A DNA stretch of 64,000 nucleotides, taken from Actinomadura macra NBRC 14102. Lineage in GTDB: Bacteria; Actinomycetota; Actinomycetes; Streptosporangiales; Streptosporangiaceae. Below are positions 33,749 to 42,873 of the stretch, piece after piece; the stretch's first letter is position 1, and each line of letters starts with the position of its first letter. The notes beneath the pieces were generated by a model. The model made no database searches. It saw only the letters and a program-made list of their open reading frames with translations, and was not told where the DNA came from. The stretch lies in contig NZ_BCQT01000003.1 in the NCBI RefSeq assembly GCF_001552215.1, positions 124,001-188,000 on the forward strand, in the 5' to 3' direction. The position numbers and the translations under genes are program-made.

Positions 33749-35395
33749 CTAGCGGCGCCGGTAGATCGTGAGGGAGTGGCCGACCTCGTCGATGGGTTCG
33801 CTCGTCTCGATGAGGCCGATCACCCGCGGGTCGGCCTTGGCGATCCAGCTGTCCGACACCACCAGCAGCCCGCGCACCTGCCCGGACGGCACCAGGAACG
33901 GGTCGGACGCCGTGATGCCGTAGTAGGACGGGACGCCGCTGCCCTTGTAGGCCAGCCAGACGTTCTCGCCTGGGTACCGGGTGCGCAGGCGGTCGGCGAG
34001 CCGTCCGAGATCCTGCCCCCAGTCGACGTTGGAGTCGTGCAGGCGCAGATGGGTCTTGGACGGTCCGCCGAACGCCTCGTTCGAGTACGGCAGGTAGAAG
34101 GGGAACGCCAGGAGCGAGCTGATCGCGACGAACAGCAGCGGAACCGCCGCGAGCCAGTGCCGGCGGAAGGCCACCACCCCTGCCGCCGCGACCGCCAGGA
34201 ACATCGGCACGACGATGACGTACCGGACGCCCAGATCGCGCGAACCGCCCATGGCGACCAGCAGCAGCACGGCCGCGGGCAGGAGGACGTAGGGTGCGGC
34301 AGGCCGGAACCGTCGCGTCGCCATAGCCGCCACGCCGGCGGCCCAGAGCGCGAGCGCGCCGAGCGGCGTCTTCACCAGCAGCGCGGCGGGCAGGTAGTAC
34401 CAGCGGGAACCGCGATAGGTCGTGCCGAACAGAAAGCCCGTCCACGTCGAATTCTCGAATCCGAACTGGACGCGCATCCCGTCCCGGAACGGCGGCGGGA
34501 ATGGCATGAGGCCGGCGGCGAGCCCGCGCAGCCCGCGGGCGTCCGGCACGTTCGCCGGTGTCGTCCAGCGCAGCCGCGGATCGACCGCGAGATAGGACGC
34601 CCACACCACGGCGACCGCGATGAGCAGTATCCCGGTGGCGGCACCCACGCCGCGCACGGCGAACCCTCGCCGCGTCGGTTCTTCGGACGACTCGCGGTCG
34701 GTGGACCGTGTCGCGGACCACGCGGCCAGGACGACCAGCACCGGAACGGCGGCCAGCATGGTCATCTTGGTGGCCACGGCCGCCCCGAGCGCCGCGCCCG
34801 CCAGCGGAAGGCAGGGCAGCGGGCGCCGCCGGGCCCGCCACAGCAGCCACACCGACGTCAGCAGGAATCCGGCCGCCGGGACGTCCAGGGTGGCCAGCGA
34901 CCCGTGCGCGATGACGTCCGGGGAGAACGCGTAAAGCGCCAGCGCGAGCAGCCCGCCCGTCCGGCCGGCGAGGTCGGACGCGAACGCGAAGACCACCAAC
35001 CCGAACAGCAGCGTCAGGACGATCATCGCCAGCCGCGCCGCCAGCAGCACTCGCTGGGCGTCGTTGCCCGACTCGTACAGCAGGTGGCGTCCGGTCGCCT
35101 CCTGGGTCCCGGCGAAACCCGCGTCCAGGCGCGGGCGCGCGATCGCCAGGCCCACCCCCATGATCAGCTTGCCCAGCGGCGGATGCTCGGGGTTGAGGTG
35201 CAGGCTGTGCTCCCGCTGGTAGACCGCCGCGGCCCCCACGTACACCGGCTCGTCGATGGTCGGGGTCTGCTGGAGGGCCGTCGTGACCATCGCGACCGCC
35301 ATCACCGCCAGCAGCGCCGCGACGCAGACCGCCACCGCCCATGGCCGGAGCGTGCGAGACCGGCGCGGCGCGGTCGCATCGTCCGGCGAAGTCAC
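33749..35395 (-). CDS. GT39/ArnT-like membrane glycosyltransferase
   Basis: 548 residues from GTG 35395, with AGGTAAGG upstream; a frame to 35476 exists but is weak. Eleven or more membrane helices. The first outside loop has QTPTIDEPVYVGAAAVYQRE with the acidic DE pair of GT39/PMT enzymes, then LHLNPEHPPLGKLIMG. The C-terminal soluble part has HDSNVDWGQDLGRLADRLR and VWLAYKGSGVPSYYGI. Uses a polyprenyl-linked sugar to glycosylate proteins or lipids outside the membrane. Confidence 0.9.
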   Translation of the reverse strand: MTSPDDATAPRRSRTLRPWAVAVCVAALLAVMAVAMVTTALQQTPTIDEPVYVGAAAVYQREHSLHLNPEHPPLGKLIMGVGLAIARPRLDAGFAGTQEATGRHLLYESGNDAQRVLLAARLAMIVLTLLFGLVVFAFASDLAGRTGGLLALALYAFSPDVIAHGSLATLDVPAAGFLLTSVWLLWRARRRPLPCLPLAGAALGAAVATKMTMLAAVPVLVVLAAWSATRSTDRESSEEPTRRGFAVRGVGAATGILLIAVAVVWASYLAVDPRLRWTTPANVPDARGLRGLAAGLMPFPPPFRDGMRVQFGFENSTWTGFLFGTTYRGSRWYYLPAALLVKTPLGALALWAAGVAAMATRRFRPAAPYVLLPAAVLLLVAMGGSRDLGVRYVIVVPMFLAVAAAGVVAFRRHWLAAVPLLFVAISSLLAFPFYLPYSNEAFGGPSKTHLRLHDSNVDWGQDLGRLADRLRTRYPGENVWLAYKGSGVPSYYGITASDPFLVPSGQVRGLLVVSDSWIAKADPRVIGLIETSEPIDEVGHSLTIYRRR

Positions 35396-35506
35396 CGCCT
35401 TACCTAACCATTTCGCCCCGTTCTGGACGGCGCGACTGGGAGAAGGCGGCCATGACCTGGAGTCGGCCGTCGGCATCGTCGTGCGGAGCGTGCCGTCCCG
35501 GTCCGC

Positions 35507-35692
35507 TCAACGGTCGTTGATCGCCTCGCCGATGATCTCCAGGGCGAGCGCCGCGTCCGGGCCGAGACGGGCCGCCGGAAGAGCACGTCGTGCAGCGAGA
35601 CGTCCGCGAACCCGAGCTCCTCCGCCCCGTGCGGCGAGCACCGGGTAGGCCCCGATCGGCAGGTTCCCGTGCAGCTGAAGGAAGTACTCCAT
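35507..35692 (-). pseudogene. LLM-class flavin-dependent oxidoreductase relic
   Basis: From ATG 35692 (GGGGA ten bases upstream) the sequence reads MEYFLQLHGNLPIGAYPVLA, shifts frame by one base, and continues AEELGFADVSLHDVLFRRPV, the N-terminus of luciferase-like monooxygenases. In the first frame the end reads LGPDAALALEIIGEAINDR, like the C-terminus of the same family. Some 290 internal codons are deleted and at least one frameshift remains. Confidence 0.65.
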
Positions 35693-35820
35693 GGCGCGGC
35701 TTCCCCTTTCCTTGATCACTAAGCCATCCTGGTGTGCGGCCGGGCGATCGCGCCGCTGATCGGCGAAACCGGTGCTCAGCGGGCAAGTCGGGCGTCATGA
35801 TCTGGGACCGGCAGGGGCGT

Positions 35821-37065
35821 TCAGGTCCCGCCGCGGTTCTCGGTGACCTCGGCCAGGCGGGCGGCGAGGAAGGCGCGCTCGGCTTCGTTCCCGGCCAGCG
35901 TGACCGCCCGTTCGTATGCCGCGGCGGCCTCGCGGCGGCGGCCCGTCCGGCGCAGCAGATCGGCCTTGATCGCCGGCAGGTAGCGGTAGGCGGCGAGCCG
36001 CCCGTCCTGTTCGAGGGCCTCGACCTCGGCCAGCGCGGCGGACGGCCCTGCGACCATCGCGACCGCCACCGTCCGGTTGAGGGCGACGACGGGCGACGGC
36101 CATGCCTTCAGCAACGCGTCATACAGGACGAGGATCTGGTCCCAGTCGGTGTCGCCGTAGGACGGGGCGGTCGCGTGCAAGGTCGCGATGGCCGCCTGCA
36201 AGGAGAACCGGCCGGCCCTGCCGGTGCGGAGTGCCCCGACGACCAGATCGTCCGCTTGGGCGATGGCGTCCCGTTCCCAGGCCGAACGATCCTGTTCCTC
36301 CAGCGGCAGCAGGCGCCCGTCCGGCGCCGTACGGGTGGCGCGGCGTGCGTAGTTGGCCAGCAGCAACGCCAGCAACCCCCGGACCTCCGGTTCGTCGGGC
36401 AGCAGCTCGTGCAGCATGCGGGCCAGATCGAGCGCCCGCTCGGCGATGTCATCCCTGGTCAGCGTGGGACCGCTGGGGGCGGTGTGGCCGGTGGTGAACA
36501 GCAGGTGGACGGTGGTGAGCGCCGCGTCCAACCGCGCGGGCCACTCGTCGGGACCGGGCAGCCGGAAGGGAATCCGCGCCTGCGTGATCTTCTTCTTCGC
36601 GCGGGTGATCCGGGCGGCCATGGTCGTCTCGGGGACCAGGAACGCGCTCGCGACATCGGGCGTGGCCACGCCACAGACCAGCCGGAGCGTGAGCGCGACC
36701 TGTGCCTGTTCGGCAAGCGCCGGATGGCAGCACAGGAACACCAGCCGCAGCCGGTCCACGAACGGCTCCGGCTCGCCCTCCGGCTCCACCAGCAACGGCA
36801 ACTTCGACCGCAACGTCCTGGCCCTGCGCAGCGCGTCCAGGGCGTTGTGCCGGGCCGCGGTCGTCAGCCACGCGCCCGGCCTGGACGGCACGCCGTCGCG
36901 CGTCCAGGCGTCGAGCGCCGCGACGTAGGCGTCCTGGACGCACTCCTCGGCCAGATCGAGGTCACGGGCGACGCGCACCGTCGCGGCGAGCACCCGGGCC
37001 CACTCGCGGCGGTGCGCGTCGGCGACCGCGCGACCGGCCAGGGATCGTCTGTCGGCGCCGGTCAC
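35821..37065 (-). CDS. ECF sigma factor with C-terminal TPR-like extension (ECF42-type)
   Basis: 414 residues from GTG 37065, overlapping the upstream YCII gene (GTGA). Sigma-2 near residues 10-75 (DLAEECVQDAYVAALDAW, RPGAWLTTAARHNALDALRR), sigma-4 near 105-170 (LTLRLVCGVATPDVASAFLV, RITRAKKKI). Residues 180-414 are the helical extension typical of ECF42 (VALNRTVAVAMVAGPSAALA, RRTGRRREAAAAYERAV). ECF42 factors are known to be linked to DGPF/YCII genes rather than anti-sigma factors, as seen here. Confidence 0.93.
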   Translation of the reverse strand: MTGADRRSLAGRAVADAHRREWARVLAATVRVARDLDLAEECVQDAYVAALDAWTRDGVPSRPGAWLTTAARHNALDALRRARTLRSKLPLLVEPEGEPEPFVDRLRLVFLCCHPALAEQAQVALTLRLVCGVATPDVASAFLVPETTMAARITRAKKKITQARIPFRLPGPDEWPARLDAALTTVHLLFTTGHTAPSGPTLTRDDIAERALDLARMLHELLPDEPEVRGLLALLLANYARRATRTAPDGRLLPLEEQDRSAWERDAIAQADDLVVGALRTGRAGRFSLQAAIATLHATAPSYGDTDWDQILVLYDALLKAWPSPVVALNRTVAVAMVAGPSAALAEVEALEQDGRLAAYRYLPAIKADLLRRTGRRREAAAAYERAVTLAGNEAERAFLAARLAEVTENRGGT

Positions 37066-37397
37066 CCGGTGAGCAGCGGCCGCACCTCGACGGCCCCGTC
37101 CATGATCGGGAGCAGCCGGCCGACGGCGACCGCCTGCTCCAGGTCGGCGGCCTCCACCACGAAGAATCCGGCGATCACCTCCTTGCTCTCGATGAACGGG
37201 CCGTCGGTGACCAGGCCGCCCTTGTGGATCGTGCGGGTGGCCGCGCTCGGCTGGAGCGCCTGCTCGTGGACGACCCGCACCCCCATCGCGGCGATCTGCT
37301 CCCCGGCCCGCAGATTCGCCTCCATGACCTCGGGCGGGATGTCGGCGACACCCCCCGGAGTCTCCGCCTCGTAGATCAGAATCGCGTACTGCGGCAT
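37062..37397 (-). CDS. YCII/DGPF-domain protein
   Basis: 111 residues. Starts MPQYAILIYEAE and carries VTDGPFIESKEVIAGFFVVE, the DGPF motif. Proteins of this type accompany ECF42 sigma factors; their activity is unknown, though they resemble muconolactone-isomerase-like folds. The stop overlaps the sigma gene by GTGA. Confidence 0.93.
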   Translation of the reverse strand: MPQYAILIYEAETPGGVADIPPEVMEANLRAGEQIAAMGVRVVHEQALQPSAATRTIHKGGLVTDGPFIESKEVIAGFFVVEAADLEQAVAVGRLLPIMDGAVEVRPLLTG

Positions 37398-37421
37398 CCC
37401 TGGTCCTGTCTGGTCGTCTCG

Positions 37422-38069
37422 TCAGCGATCGCCGGTCGCCGGCTCCCAATTGCCGGTCTCCGGGCCCATCGCACCGTATTCGAGCTTTCCGTCCCGGGCG
37501 TAGCGGCTGGTGACGACACCGGTGCCGGACGTCGTCGTGTCGATCAGCTTGAGGCGGGCCGGGATCGTCCCGTCCCCGAATAGCCGCTTGCCGGAGCCGA
37601 TGAGCACCGGGAAGACCAGCACGTGGAACTCGTCCACGAGATCGTGCTCGATGAGCGTCTGGATCAGCCCGCCACTGCCGTGGACCTGGATCTCGCCGCC
37701 GTCCCCCTCCTTGAGCTCGCGGACGGCGTCCACGACGTCGCCCTTGAGCAGCGTCGAGTTCTGCCATGCCACGCTCGTCAGCGTCCGCGACGCGACGTAC
37801 TTGGGCATGCTGTTCAGCTTCGCCCCGATCGGGTCGTCGGGCTCCGACAGCGGCCAGTTCGCGGCGAAGACCTCGTAGGTCCTGCGCCCCAGCAGCAGCG
37901 CGGCCGCCCGGTCGGTCAGCGCGCCCATCCGCTCGATCATTTGCGGCTCGAAGAACGGGACGGACCAGCCTCCGTGCTCAAATCCGTCGTCCCGGTCCTC
38001 GTCCGCCCCGCCCGGCGCCTGCATGACGCCGTCCAGGGACACGAACATCGTCACCAGCAGCTTCCGCAT
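37422..38069 (-). CDS. RibD C-terminal/dihydrofolate reductase-like protein
   Basis: 215 residues. MRKLLVTMFVSLDGVMQAPG and LLLGRRTYEVFAANWP are the NADPH-binding DHFR-like opening; later IQVHGSGGLIQTLIEHDLVD and FPVLIGSGKRLFGDG. A family common in actinomycetes, usually annotated dihydrofolate reductase family, with unknown substrates. Probably the first gene of a three-gene operon with the YCII and ECF42 genes (24-base gap). Confidence 0.92.
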   Translation of the reverse strand: MRKLLVTMFVSLDGVMQAPGGADEDRDDGFEHGGWSVPFFEPQMIERMGALTDRAAALLLGRRTYEVFAANWPLSEPDDPIGAKLNSMPKYVASRTLTSVAWQNSTLLKGDVVDAVRELKEGDGGEIQVHGSGGLIQTLIEHDLVDEFHVLVFPVLIGSGKRLFGDGTIPARLKLIDTTTSGTGVVTSRYARDGKLEYGAMGPETGNWEPATGDR

Positions 38070-38161
38070 CGATCTCTCCTCAGCTCGTATCCACCGTCGG
38101 ACGTCCAGGTGACGCCCTCACCCACTACGGCGATCGAGCACGCCCGCAATCGACACCATGC

Positions 38162-38209
38162 CCGTTCCCTTTTCACGGGAACGGCGCCACGGACGGTGTC
38201 CGTGGCGCC
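38162..38209 (-). terminator. Tandem hairpins downstream of the CU044_5270-like gene
   Basis: On the minus strand the transcript first meets a perfect 12-base stem (GGCGCCACGGAC / GTCCGTGGCGCC, 38183-38209, 3-base loop). It then meets an 8-base stem (CCGTTCCC / GGGAACGG, 38162-38184) with a T/A-rich loop; the two share the GG at 38183-38184. Together they form a likely factor-independent terminator for the ECF/anti-sigma-like operon. Confidence 0.8.
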
Positions 38210-38246
38210 GGGTCCGGGTCCGGGTCCGTGTTCGGATCCGGGTCTG

Positions 38247-39068
38247 TCAGAAGGAACTCGCGTACTCCCTGATGGTGACGATGACGTGCCCCCTGGCGTC
38301 GACGGCCGCGAGATCGGCGTGCTCGAAGCCCTCGTGCGGGTTCGCGGGGGGCTCGGTCCAGGTCGGACGGGGGCCCGGCTTGTGATCGAGGAACGCCATG
38401 AAGAAGCCGTCCGGCCTCACCGGGACGACTCGCTGCTGCCCGTCCTGCAACGTCACCCGGATCGCCGTCGTGGAGACCGGCGCCCGGCCGAGAAGCCCCA
38501 TCTCGTTCTCGGCGAGCTCACCGAACCTCGCCTGGAGCGGCGGGTTCTCGGGCCCGGAGCCCGGCCGCGCCCGCTTCGGAAGGACACCGCCCTCGCCGCA
38601 TTCGAGGCTGCCGTCCTCCCCGTCAACGGTGCGCAGGTAAGTGCACTCGGAGCCGTTGGCGCCGGGCGCCACCCACAGCTGGACGACCGTGCCGTGCCGG
38701 TCACGGGCCTCGATCACCTTCGTGGCCTTGGACATGTCCAGCCTGGACCAGTCGCTGTTCGGGTCCTGGGCCTTCCGGAAGGCGTTGGTCACCCCGGTGG
38801 GGATGACCCCGGCGGCGTCCGCGCCGGCGCCGAGCGTCCCCAGGGTGAGCGTGGCCGCGAGGACGATCGTCCAACGCCTCCGCCGCCGCGAGGACGTGCG
38901 CGCGGGTGCGGCCGGGTCGCTGACCATGATCCTGGCGAGCGCACGGCGCCCCTGAGCGTCGCCCGCCGCGTCGGCGAACTCGTCCCGGCCCACGGGATCG
39001 GCCTGGCCCATCACCTGCCGGACGTGCGCGACCGTGTCCTCCGCAGACGTGTTCCCGTGCCTCATCAC
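38247..39068 (-). CDS. CU044_5270-like membrane protein, probable ECF partner
   Basis: 273 residues from GTG 39068 (or the adjacent ATG 39065), overlapping the sigma gene stop (GTGA). A cytoplasmic N-terminus of about 65 residues, one membrane helix (WTIVLAATLTLGTLGAGADA), and an outside domain with two cysteines (ECTYLRTVDGEDGSLECGEG). Position and topology suit an anti-sigma factor, although no zinc-binding ZAS motif is present. The name follows the pattern of small TM proteins next to ECF sigma genes in actinomycetes. Confidence 0.75.
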   Translation of the reverse strand: MMRHGNTSAEDTVAHVRQVMGQADPVGRDEFADAAGDAQGRRALARIMVSDPAAPARTSSRRRRRWTIVLAATLTLGTLGAGADAAGVIPTGVTNAFRKAQDPNSDWSRLDMSKATKVIEARDRHGTVVQLWVAPGANGSECTYLRTVDGEDGSLECGEGGVLPKRARPGSGPENPPLQARFGELAENEMGLLGRAPVSTTAIRVTLQDGQQRVVPVRPDGFFMAFLDHKPGPRPTWTEPPANPHEGFEHADLAAVDARGHVIVTIREYASSF

Positions 39069-39628
39069 TTCGCCTCCTCCGGAGCCATCTGACGGTGAAC
39101 GCCGGGGACTCTGCCGTCCCGCTCGGCGAGTGCCCGGTCCAACCGCCGCCGGGCCCGGTGCAGGCGCACCGCGAACGTGCTCGGCGAGCAGCCGACGACT
39201 GTGGCCGCGGACGCCACGTCCAGTTCCTCCCAGCCGACCAGCCGCAGCGCCTCCTGGTCCTTGGCCGACAGGGTCGCGATGGCCTCATGGAGCGCGAGCG
39301 ACTCCACCACCGTCCCGGCATGGTCGGGCCCGGCCGCCTTCGGTGCCGTCCTGCCGAGCCGCGCCCCGAGCCGCGACCGGCGCCGGTCGGCGCGCTGCTG
39401 GTTGGCCAGAGTGTTGCGGGCGACCGAGTACAGCCAGGGCAGCACCTCGTCCGCCTCGCCGGGCATGTCGTCCATCCGCCGCCAGGCGATCAGGAACGTC
39501 TCGGCCGCCACGTCGCGCGCCTGGTCGCGGTCGATCCGCCGGGACGCATAGCGCAGGACGTCGGGGTAGTGGCGCTGGAACAAGGCCGTGAACCTCGCCT
39601 GATCATCTTCCACACCCGCCTCCTTCAA
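39065..39628 (-). CDS. ECF sigma factor (SigE-like)
   Basis: 187 residues. Sigma-2 at about residues 10-80 (FTALFQRHYPDVLRYASRRI, VAAETFLIAWRRMDDMP, WLYSVARNTLANQQRADRRR) and sigma-4 at about 115-170 (LSAKDQEALRLVGWEELDVA, VGCSPSTFAVRLHRARRRL). Coupled to the downstream membrane protein gene by GTGA. Divergent from a small secreted protein gene, which could be a target. Confidence 0.93.
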   Translation of the reverse strand: MKEAGVEDDQARFTALFQRHYPDVLRYASRRIDRDQARDVAAETFLIAWRRMDDMPGEADEVLPWLYSVARNTLANQQRADRRRSRLGARLGRTAPKAAGPDHAGTVVESLALHEAIATLSAKDQEALRLVGWEELDVASAATVVGCSPSTFAVRLHRARRRLDRALAERDGRVPGVHRQMAPEEAK

Positions 39629-39774
39629 CAGTCGTGGTGGGTGCTGAATGCCTCCCTATGTCCGGCAGAGGTCCCCGCATTACCGTCCGAAAGTTTCGCC
39701 CTTGAGCGATCCACCGGGCCGGCACACGCGAACGGGTGACGAGCGGCCAACTCGCGTACCCCAAGGAGCGCCTC

Positions 39775-40083
39775 ATGAAGTTCTTCCCGCGCAAGGCGAT
39801 CGTGGCGTCGGCGGTGACGCTCGGCGCCATGGCGGCCGTCCCGGCGATGGCACAGTCGGCCTCGGCCAGCCCGACCCAGTGCAGCGCCAGCTTCACCGCC
39901 GGCACCGCGTCCAGCTTCTGCGCCAGCGGCACCGGCGAGCATCGGATCGTGTGCTTCTACACGCACCACATTCCGGGCGTCGGAACCATCATGTCCTACG
40001 GCCCCTGGCAGCCGGCCGGCTCCACGTCCAGCACGTACTGCCCCTCGGACAGGGTCACCAACAGCTTTATCGAAGTGCGCTGA
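39775..40083 (+). CDS. Small secreted cysteine-containing protein
   Basis: 102 residues from ATG 39775 with AAGGAG seven bases upstream; an upstream in-frame start at 39736 would only extend the signal peptide. The signal peptide ends near SASASP (about residue 34). The mature part of about 70 residues has four cysteines (QCSA, FCAS, VCFY, YCPS) and many Ser/Thr/Gly. No family recognised. Followed by a strong terminator, so it is a single-gene unit. Confidence 0.75.
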   Translation: MKFFPRKAIVASAVTLGAMAAVPAMAQSASASPTQCSASFTAGTASSFCASGTGEHRIVCFYTHHIPGVGTIMSYGPWQPAGSTSSTYCPSDRVTNSFIEVR

Positions 40084-40096
40084 CAGCCCGCCCCCT

Positions 40097-40155
40097 CGCC
40101 GGACGGCGGAGCGGCCACCACCCCGCCCCGCCCGTAGCCGCTCCGCCGTCCGGCG
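40097..40155 (+). terminator. 19-base-pair perfect hairpin after the small secreted protein gene
   Basis: CGCCGGACGGCGGAGCGGC (40097-40115) pairs exactly with 40137-40155, with a 21-base loop. It starts 14 bases after the stop. Stem length and perfect pairing make termination, or mRNA 3' protection, very likely. Confidence 0.85.
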
Positions 40156-40347
40156 CCCCTGGAGAAGGCCGAACACGGCCGGGAGTCTGGGATGACCAGA
40201 GTGTCCTCGTCCGACAGGCAAAATTGACCTTCCACGTTGCCTCACCTTGGGGCGGGCATGGGACAACCACCGGGACCACGGTGAATTCATTCGCCGATCA
40301 CCATGTGGACACCCGGTCGTCGGCCGGAAACGGGGAGATTACTCCAC

Positions 40348-41976
40348 GTGCCTGTGGGAGTGAGCGTCACGACGTCCCGGCGCGACGACCTGCCGGAATC
40401 ATCGTCCCGCCGCTGGACCGGCGCGGCCTGGTCGGTGCCGGGGGTCCTCGCGCTGGCCTGGCTCGCCGTCCTCATCGCTCATCTGCGCGTCCCCGTCCCG
40501 TCCGATCAGCTCAACTACCTGACGGCGGCGGCGCGCTTCCCGCACCCGGTCGAGGTCACCACGGAGATGCACCAGGTGACCCGGTTCGGAGTGATCATTC
40601 CGGTCCGGCTGGCGGTCGCGGTGTTCGGCTACTCCCAGGCCGCGTACGCGATCGTTCCCATCCTGGCCACGCTGACGCTGCTCCTGGGCACCTACGCGCT
40701 GGGCACGCTGCTCTTCGCCAGGCCGGTGGGCGTGGCCGGCGGCCTGATCGTCGTCGCGGCGACCCCGGTCTTCGCCGACTCCACCGATCTGCTGCCCGAT
40801 GTGCTCGCGGCGGGCCTGTTCACCTGCGCGCTGGCCCTCGCGGTCTCCATCGGACGGCGCCCGGACGCGCCGGGCCCGGCTCGGCTGCTGGCGCTGGGGG
40901 CGCTGCTCGGCTGGTCCTACCTGGCCCGCGAGTTCGTCGTCTTCATGTGGCCGGTGGTGCTGGTCCTGCTGTACCGCAAGGCACGGCTGACCGGACTGCT
41001 GTGGGCAACGCTCCCGATCCTGGCCATCGGGCTCGTGGAACTGACGCTGTGCTGGCGGCTCTACGGCGACCCGTTCGCGCGCCTGCAAGCGATCATGGGA
41101 CATGGGCAGGGGCCGTCGAGGCCCGACATCGCCACGACCTACCGCGACAAGCCCCGGATGATGTACATCCTGCGGCTGCCCGTCACGCTGCGAAAATACC
41201 CGGAGGGCGGCCTGCTCACTGCCCTGCTCGGCCTGACCCTGCTCGGTGGGCTGCTGCGCCCCCGCAAGTTGGCCATCCCGCTTGTCACGTGCGCATTGCT
41301 GTGGGTGCCGCTCACCCTGCTCGGCGGCATTCTGAACCCCGCCGCCCCCAAACTGCGGCTCCAACTGATCCGCTACTGGTTCCCCATCTTCCCCGCGTTC
41401 GTGCTCGGCGGCCTCGGCCTGCTGTGGCTCGCCGCGGTGTTCCTGGTCGGCCGCGTCCCGGAGTGGAGACGGCAGCGGGATCGGGACGCGACCCCCGCCG
41501 CACGACGCGCCGTCTCGCCTACCGTGCTGCGCGTGGTGCTGCCCGCCGTGGTGGTCCTGGCCGTTGCCGTGCTCACCTCCGGTGCCGCCGCGCGCTCCTG
41601 GTGGGGGGCGCCGAACACGAGGGCGGGCGGCGCCACCCAGCTGGAGTCCCTGCGCTCCTGGATGCGCGATCACGATGGCGCGAACCTGCGCGTCTGGGCC
41701 GATCCCCGTACGAGCAAGGTCCTCAAGGTCTACCAGGAAGGCGCCTGGGGCGGACGCGCGTGGACGACACGCGTGCGAGACGTCCGGCCAGGTGCCGAGC
41801 AGCCTCGTCCGGGAGATCTGCTGCTCCTGTACGACACCGAGACGGGACGGGTATGCCCGTCCTGTCGGGCGGCGGCACGCGTCATGATGAGCGACCCGAC
41901 CTGGCTGGGCCCCCACTGGCAGCAGGTCTACGGCAGCACCGACCGCGTCGTGCGCGTCTACCGGCTCGCGCGCTGA
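40348..41976 (+). CDS. GT39/ArnT-like membrane glycosyltransferase, second copy
   Basis: 542 residues from GTG 40348 with GGGGAG ten bases upstream; GTGs at 40354 and 40360 are alternatives. About ten membrane helices, opening VLALAWLAVLIAHLRVPVPS and DQLNYLTAAARFPH, where the Asp of the first loop fits the family. Further on: LLGWSYLAREFVVFMW and PKLRLQLIRYWFPIFPAFVL. The C-terminal 130 residues are soluble. Unlike the 33749 gene it lacks the HPPLGK segment, so the two are distant relatives. The acceptor is unknown. Confidence 0.8.
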   Translation: MPVGVSVTTSRRDDLPESSSRRWTGAAWSVPGVLALAWLAVLIAHLRVPVPSDQLNYLTAAARFPHPVEVTTEMHQVTRFGVIIPVRLAVAVFGYSQAAYAIVPILATLTLLLGTYALGTLLFARPVGVAGGLIVVAATPVFADSTDLLPDVLAAGLFTCALALAVSIGRRPDAPGPARLLALGALLGWSYLAREFVVFMWPVVLVLLYRKARLTGLLWATLPILAIGLVELTLCWRLYGDPFARLQAIMGHGQGPSRPDIATTYRDKPRMMYILRLPVTLRKYPEGGLLTALLGLTLLGGLLRPRKLAIPLVTCALLWVPLTLLGGILNPAAPKLRLQLIRYWFPIFPAFVLGGLGLLWLAAVFLVGRVPEWRRQRDRDATPAARRAVSPTVLRVVLPAVVVLAVAVLTSGAAARSWWGAPNTRAGGATQLESLRSWMRDHDGANLRVWADPRTSKVLKVYQEGAWGGRAWTTRVRDVRPGAEQPRPGDLLLLYDTETGRVCPSCRAAARVMMSDPTWLGPHWQQVYGSTDRVVRVYRLAR

Positions 41977-42404
41977 AGGACCGCCGGTCCGGAGCGGTCA
42001 GGTAATGGCGGCCGTAATGGCGACAAAACAGGGACTACTGCCAACTCCTCGGTCAAAATTTCCCATCCGCGCCTTTTCGTTTCCGTGGACCGCGCCGAGG
42101 GAGTGACGGAGTAGCGTCGTCGAGACGGGGTGACCTCGTGCGACCAGGAGTGATCGTCTGGGGGTGCGGGGCCGTCGCAGATCGTCCGCCGATCTCCAGA
42201 GTGCCGCCGTGCGCGTCAACTCGACCCGCTGTGACACCCGGTGTCCCGGCCATCCTCCGGCACGGATGACACAGCCTTCGCGACGGGTGGCCGTCCACTG
42301 GTCGTCCACCCGGCATCTCATCCGCCACGGGTGATTCGGGACGGCGCCCCGAGACCGGACGATGGCCCCGAAGCCCGCCTCACCAACCACAGGAGGGGAT
42401 CACA
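41977..42404. other. Intergenic region before the DUF7144 gene
   Basis: About 430 bases without a supported gene; the minus-strand frames here have no good codon bias. GGCGGCCGTAATGGCG follows TAATGGCG near 42004, a short tandem duplication. The 3' end has AGGAGGGGATCACA before ATG 42405, a strong Shine-Dalgarno sequence. Confidence 0.4.
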
Positions 42405-42836
42405 ATGATCAGTCACATGCACCGCGGATCGTCCAAGACGACCGCCCAGCCGGTGAGCCGCGCGGCGATGGGGTTCTCCATCTTCGCCGGCTGCGTCATG
42501 ATCTTGGCCGGAACCTTCGGCGCGCTCCTTGGGATCGCGGCGATCTCCAACGACGACCTGTACGTGGTCCGCGGCGACTACATCTTCAAGTGGGACGTCT
42601 CCACCTGGGGCTGGGCGCATCTGATACTCGGAATCGTCGTGGCGGTGGCCGGGTTCGCGGTGTTCACCGGACAGGTCTGGGCGCGTGTGATCGGCATCAT
42701 CCTGGCGGTGGCGAGCGCCATCGCGAACTTCATGTTCCTGCCCTACTACCCGGTGTGGTCCATCGTGATCATCGCGCTGGACGTCGCGGTGATCTGGGGG
42801 CTGGTGAAGTACTCGCCCGCGTCCACCGACTCCTAG
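42405..42836 (+). CDS. DUF7144-type four-helix membrane protein
   Basis: 143 residues with an AGGAGG ribosome site. Four hydrophobic helices at about residues 25-47, 68-88, 93-110 and 116-135. DLYVVRGDYIFKWDVSTWGW and the following IILGI-type helix match a small actinobacterial membrane family with no known function. Convergent with the GAP-family gene. Confidence 0.8.
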   Translation: MISHMHRGSSKTTAQPVSRAAMGFSIFAGCVMILAGTFGALLGIAAISNDDLYVVRGDYIFKWDVSTWGWAHLILGIVVAVAGFAVFTGQVWARVIGIILAVASAIANFMFLPYYPVWSIVIIALDVAVIWGLVKYSPASTDS

Positions 42837-42873
42837 GCAGCCGCCGGGGCGCCGCAGGCGGCGTCCCGGCCGG

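Noticed and set aside
35400..35798. 132-codon minus-strand frame over the LLM relic
   Set aside because: Composition is that of a shifted frame; the meaningful residues (EELGFADVSLHDV) are in the other frames and belong to the broken oxidoreductase.
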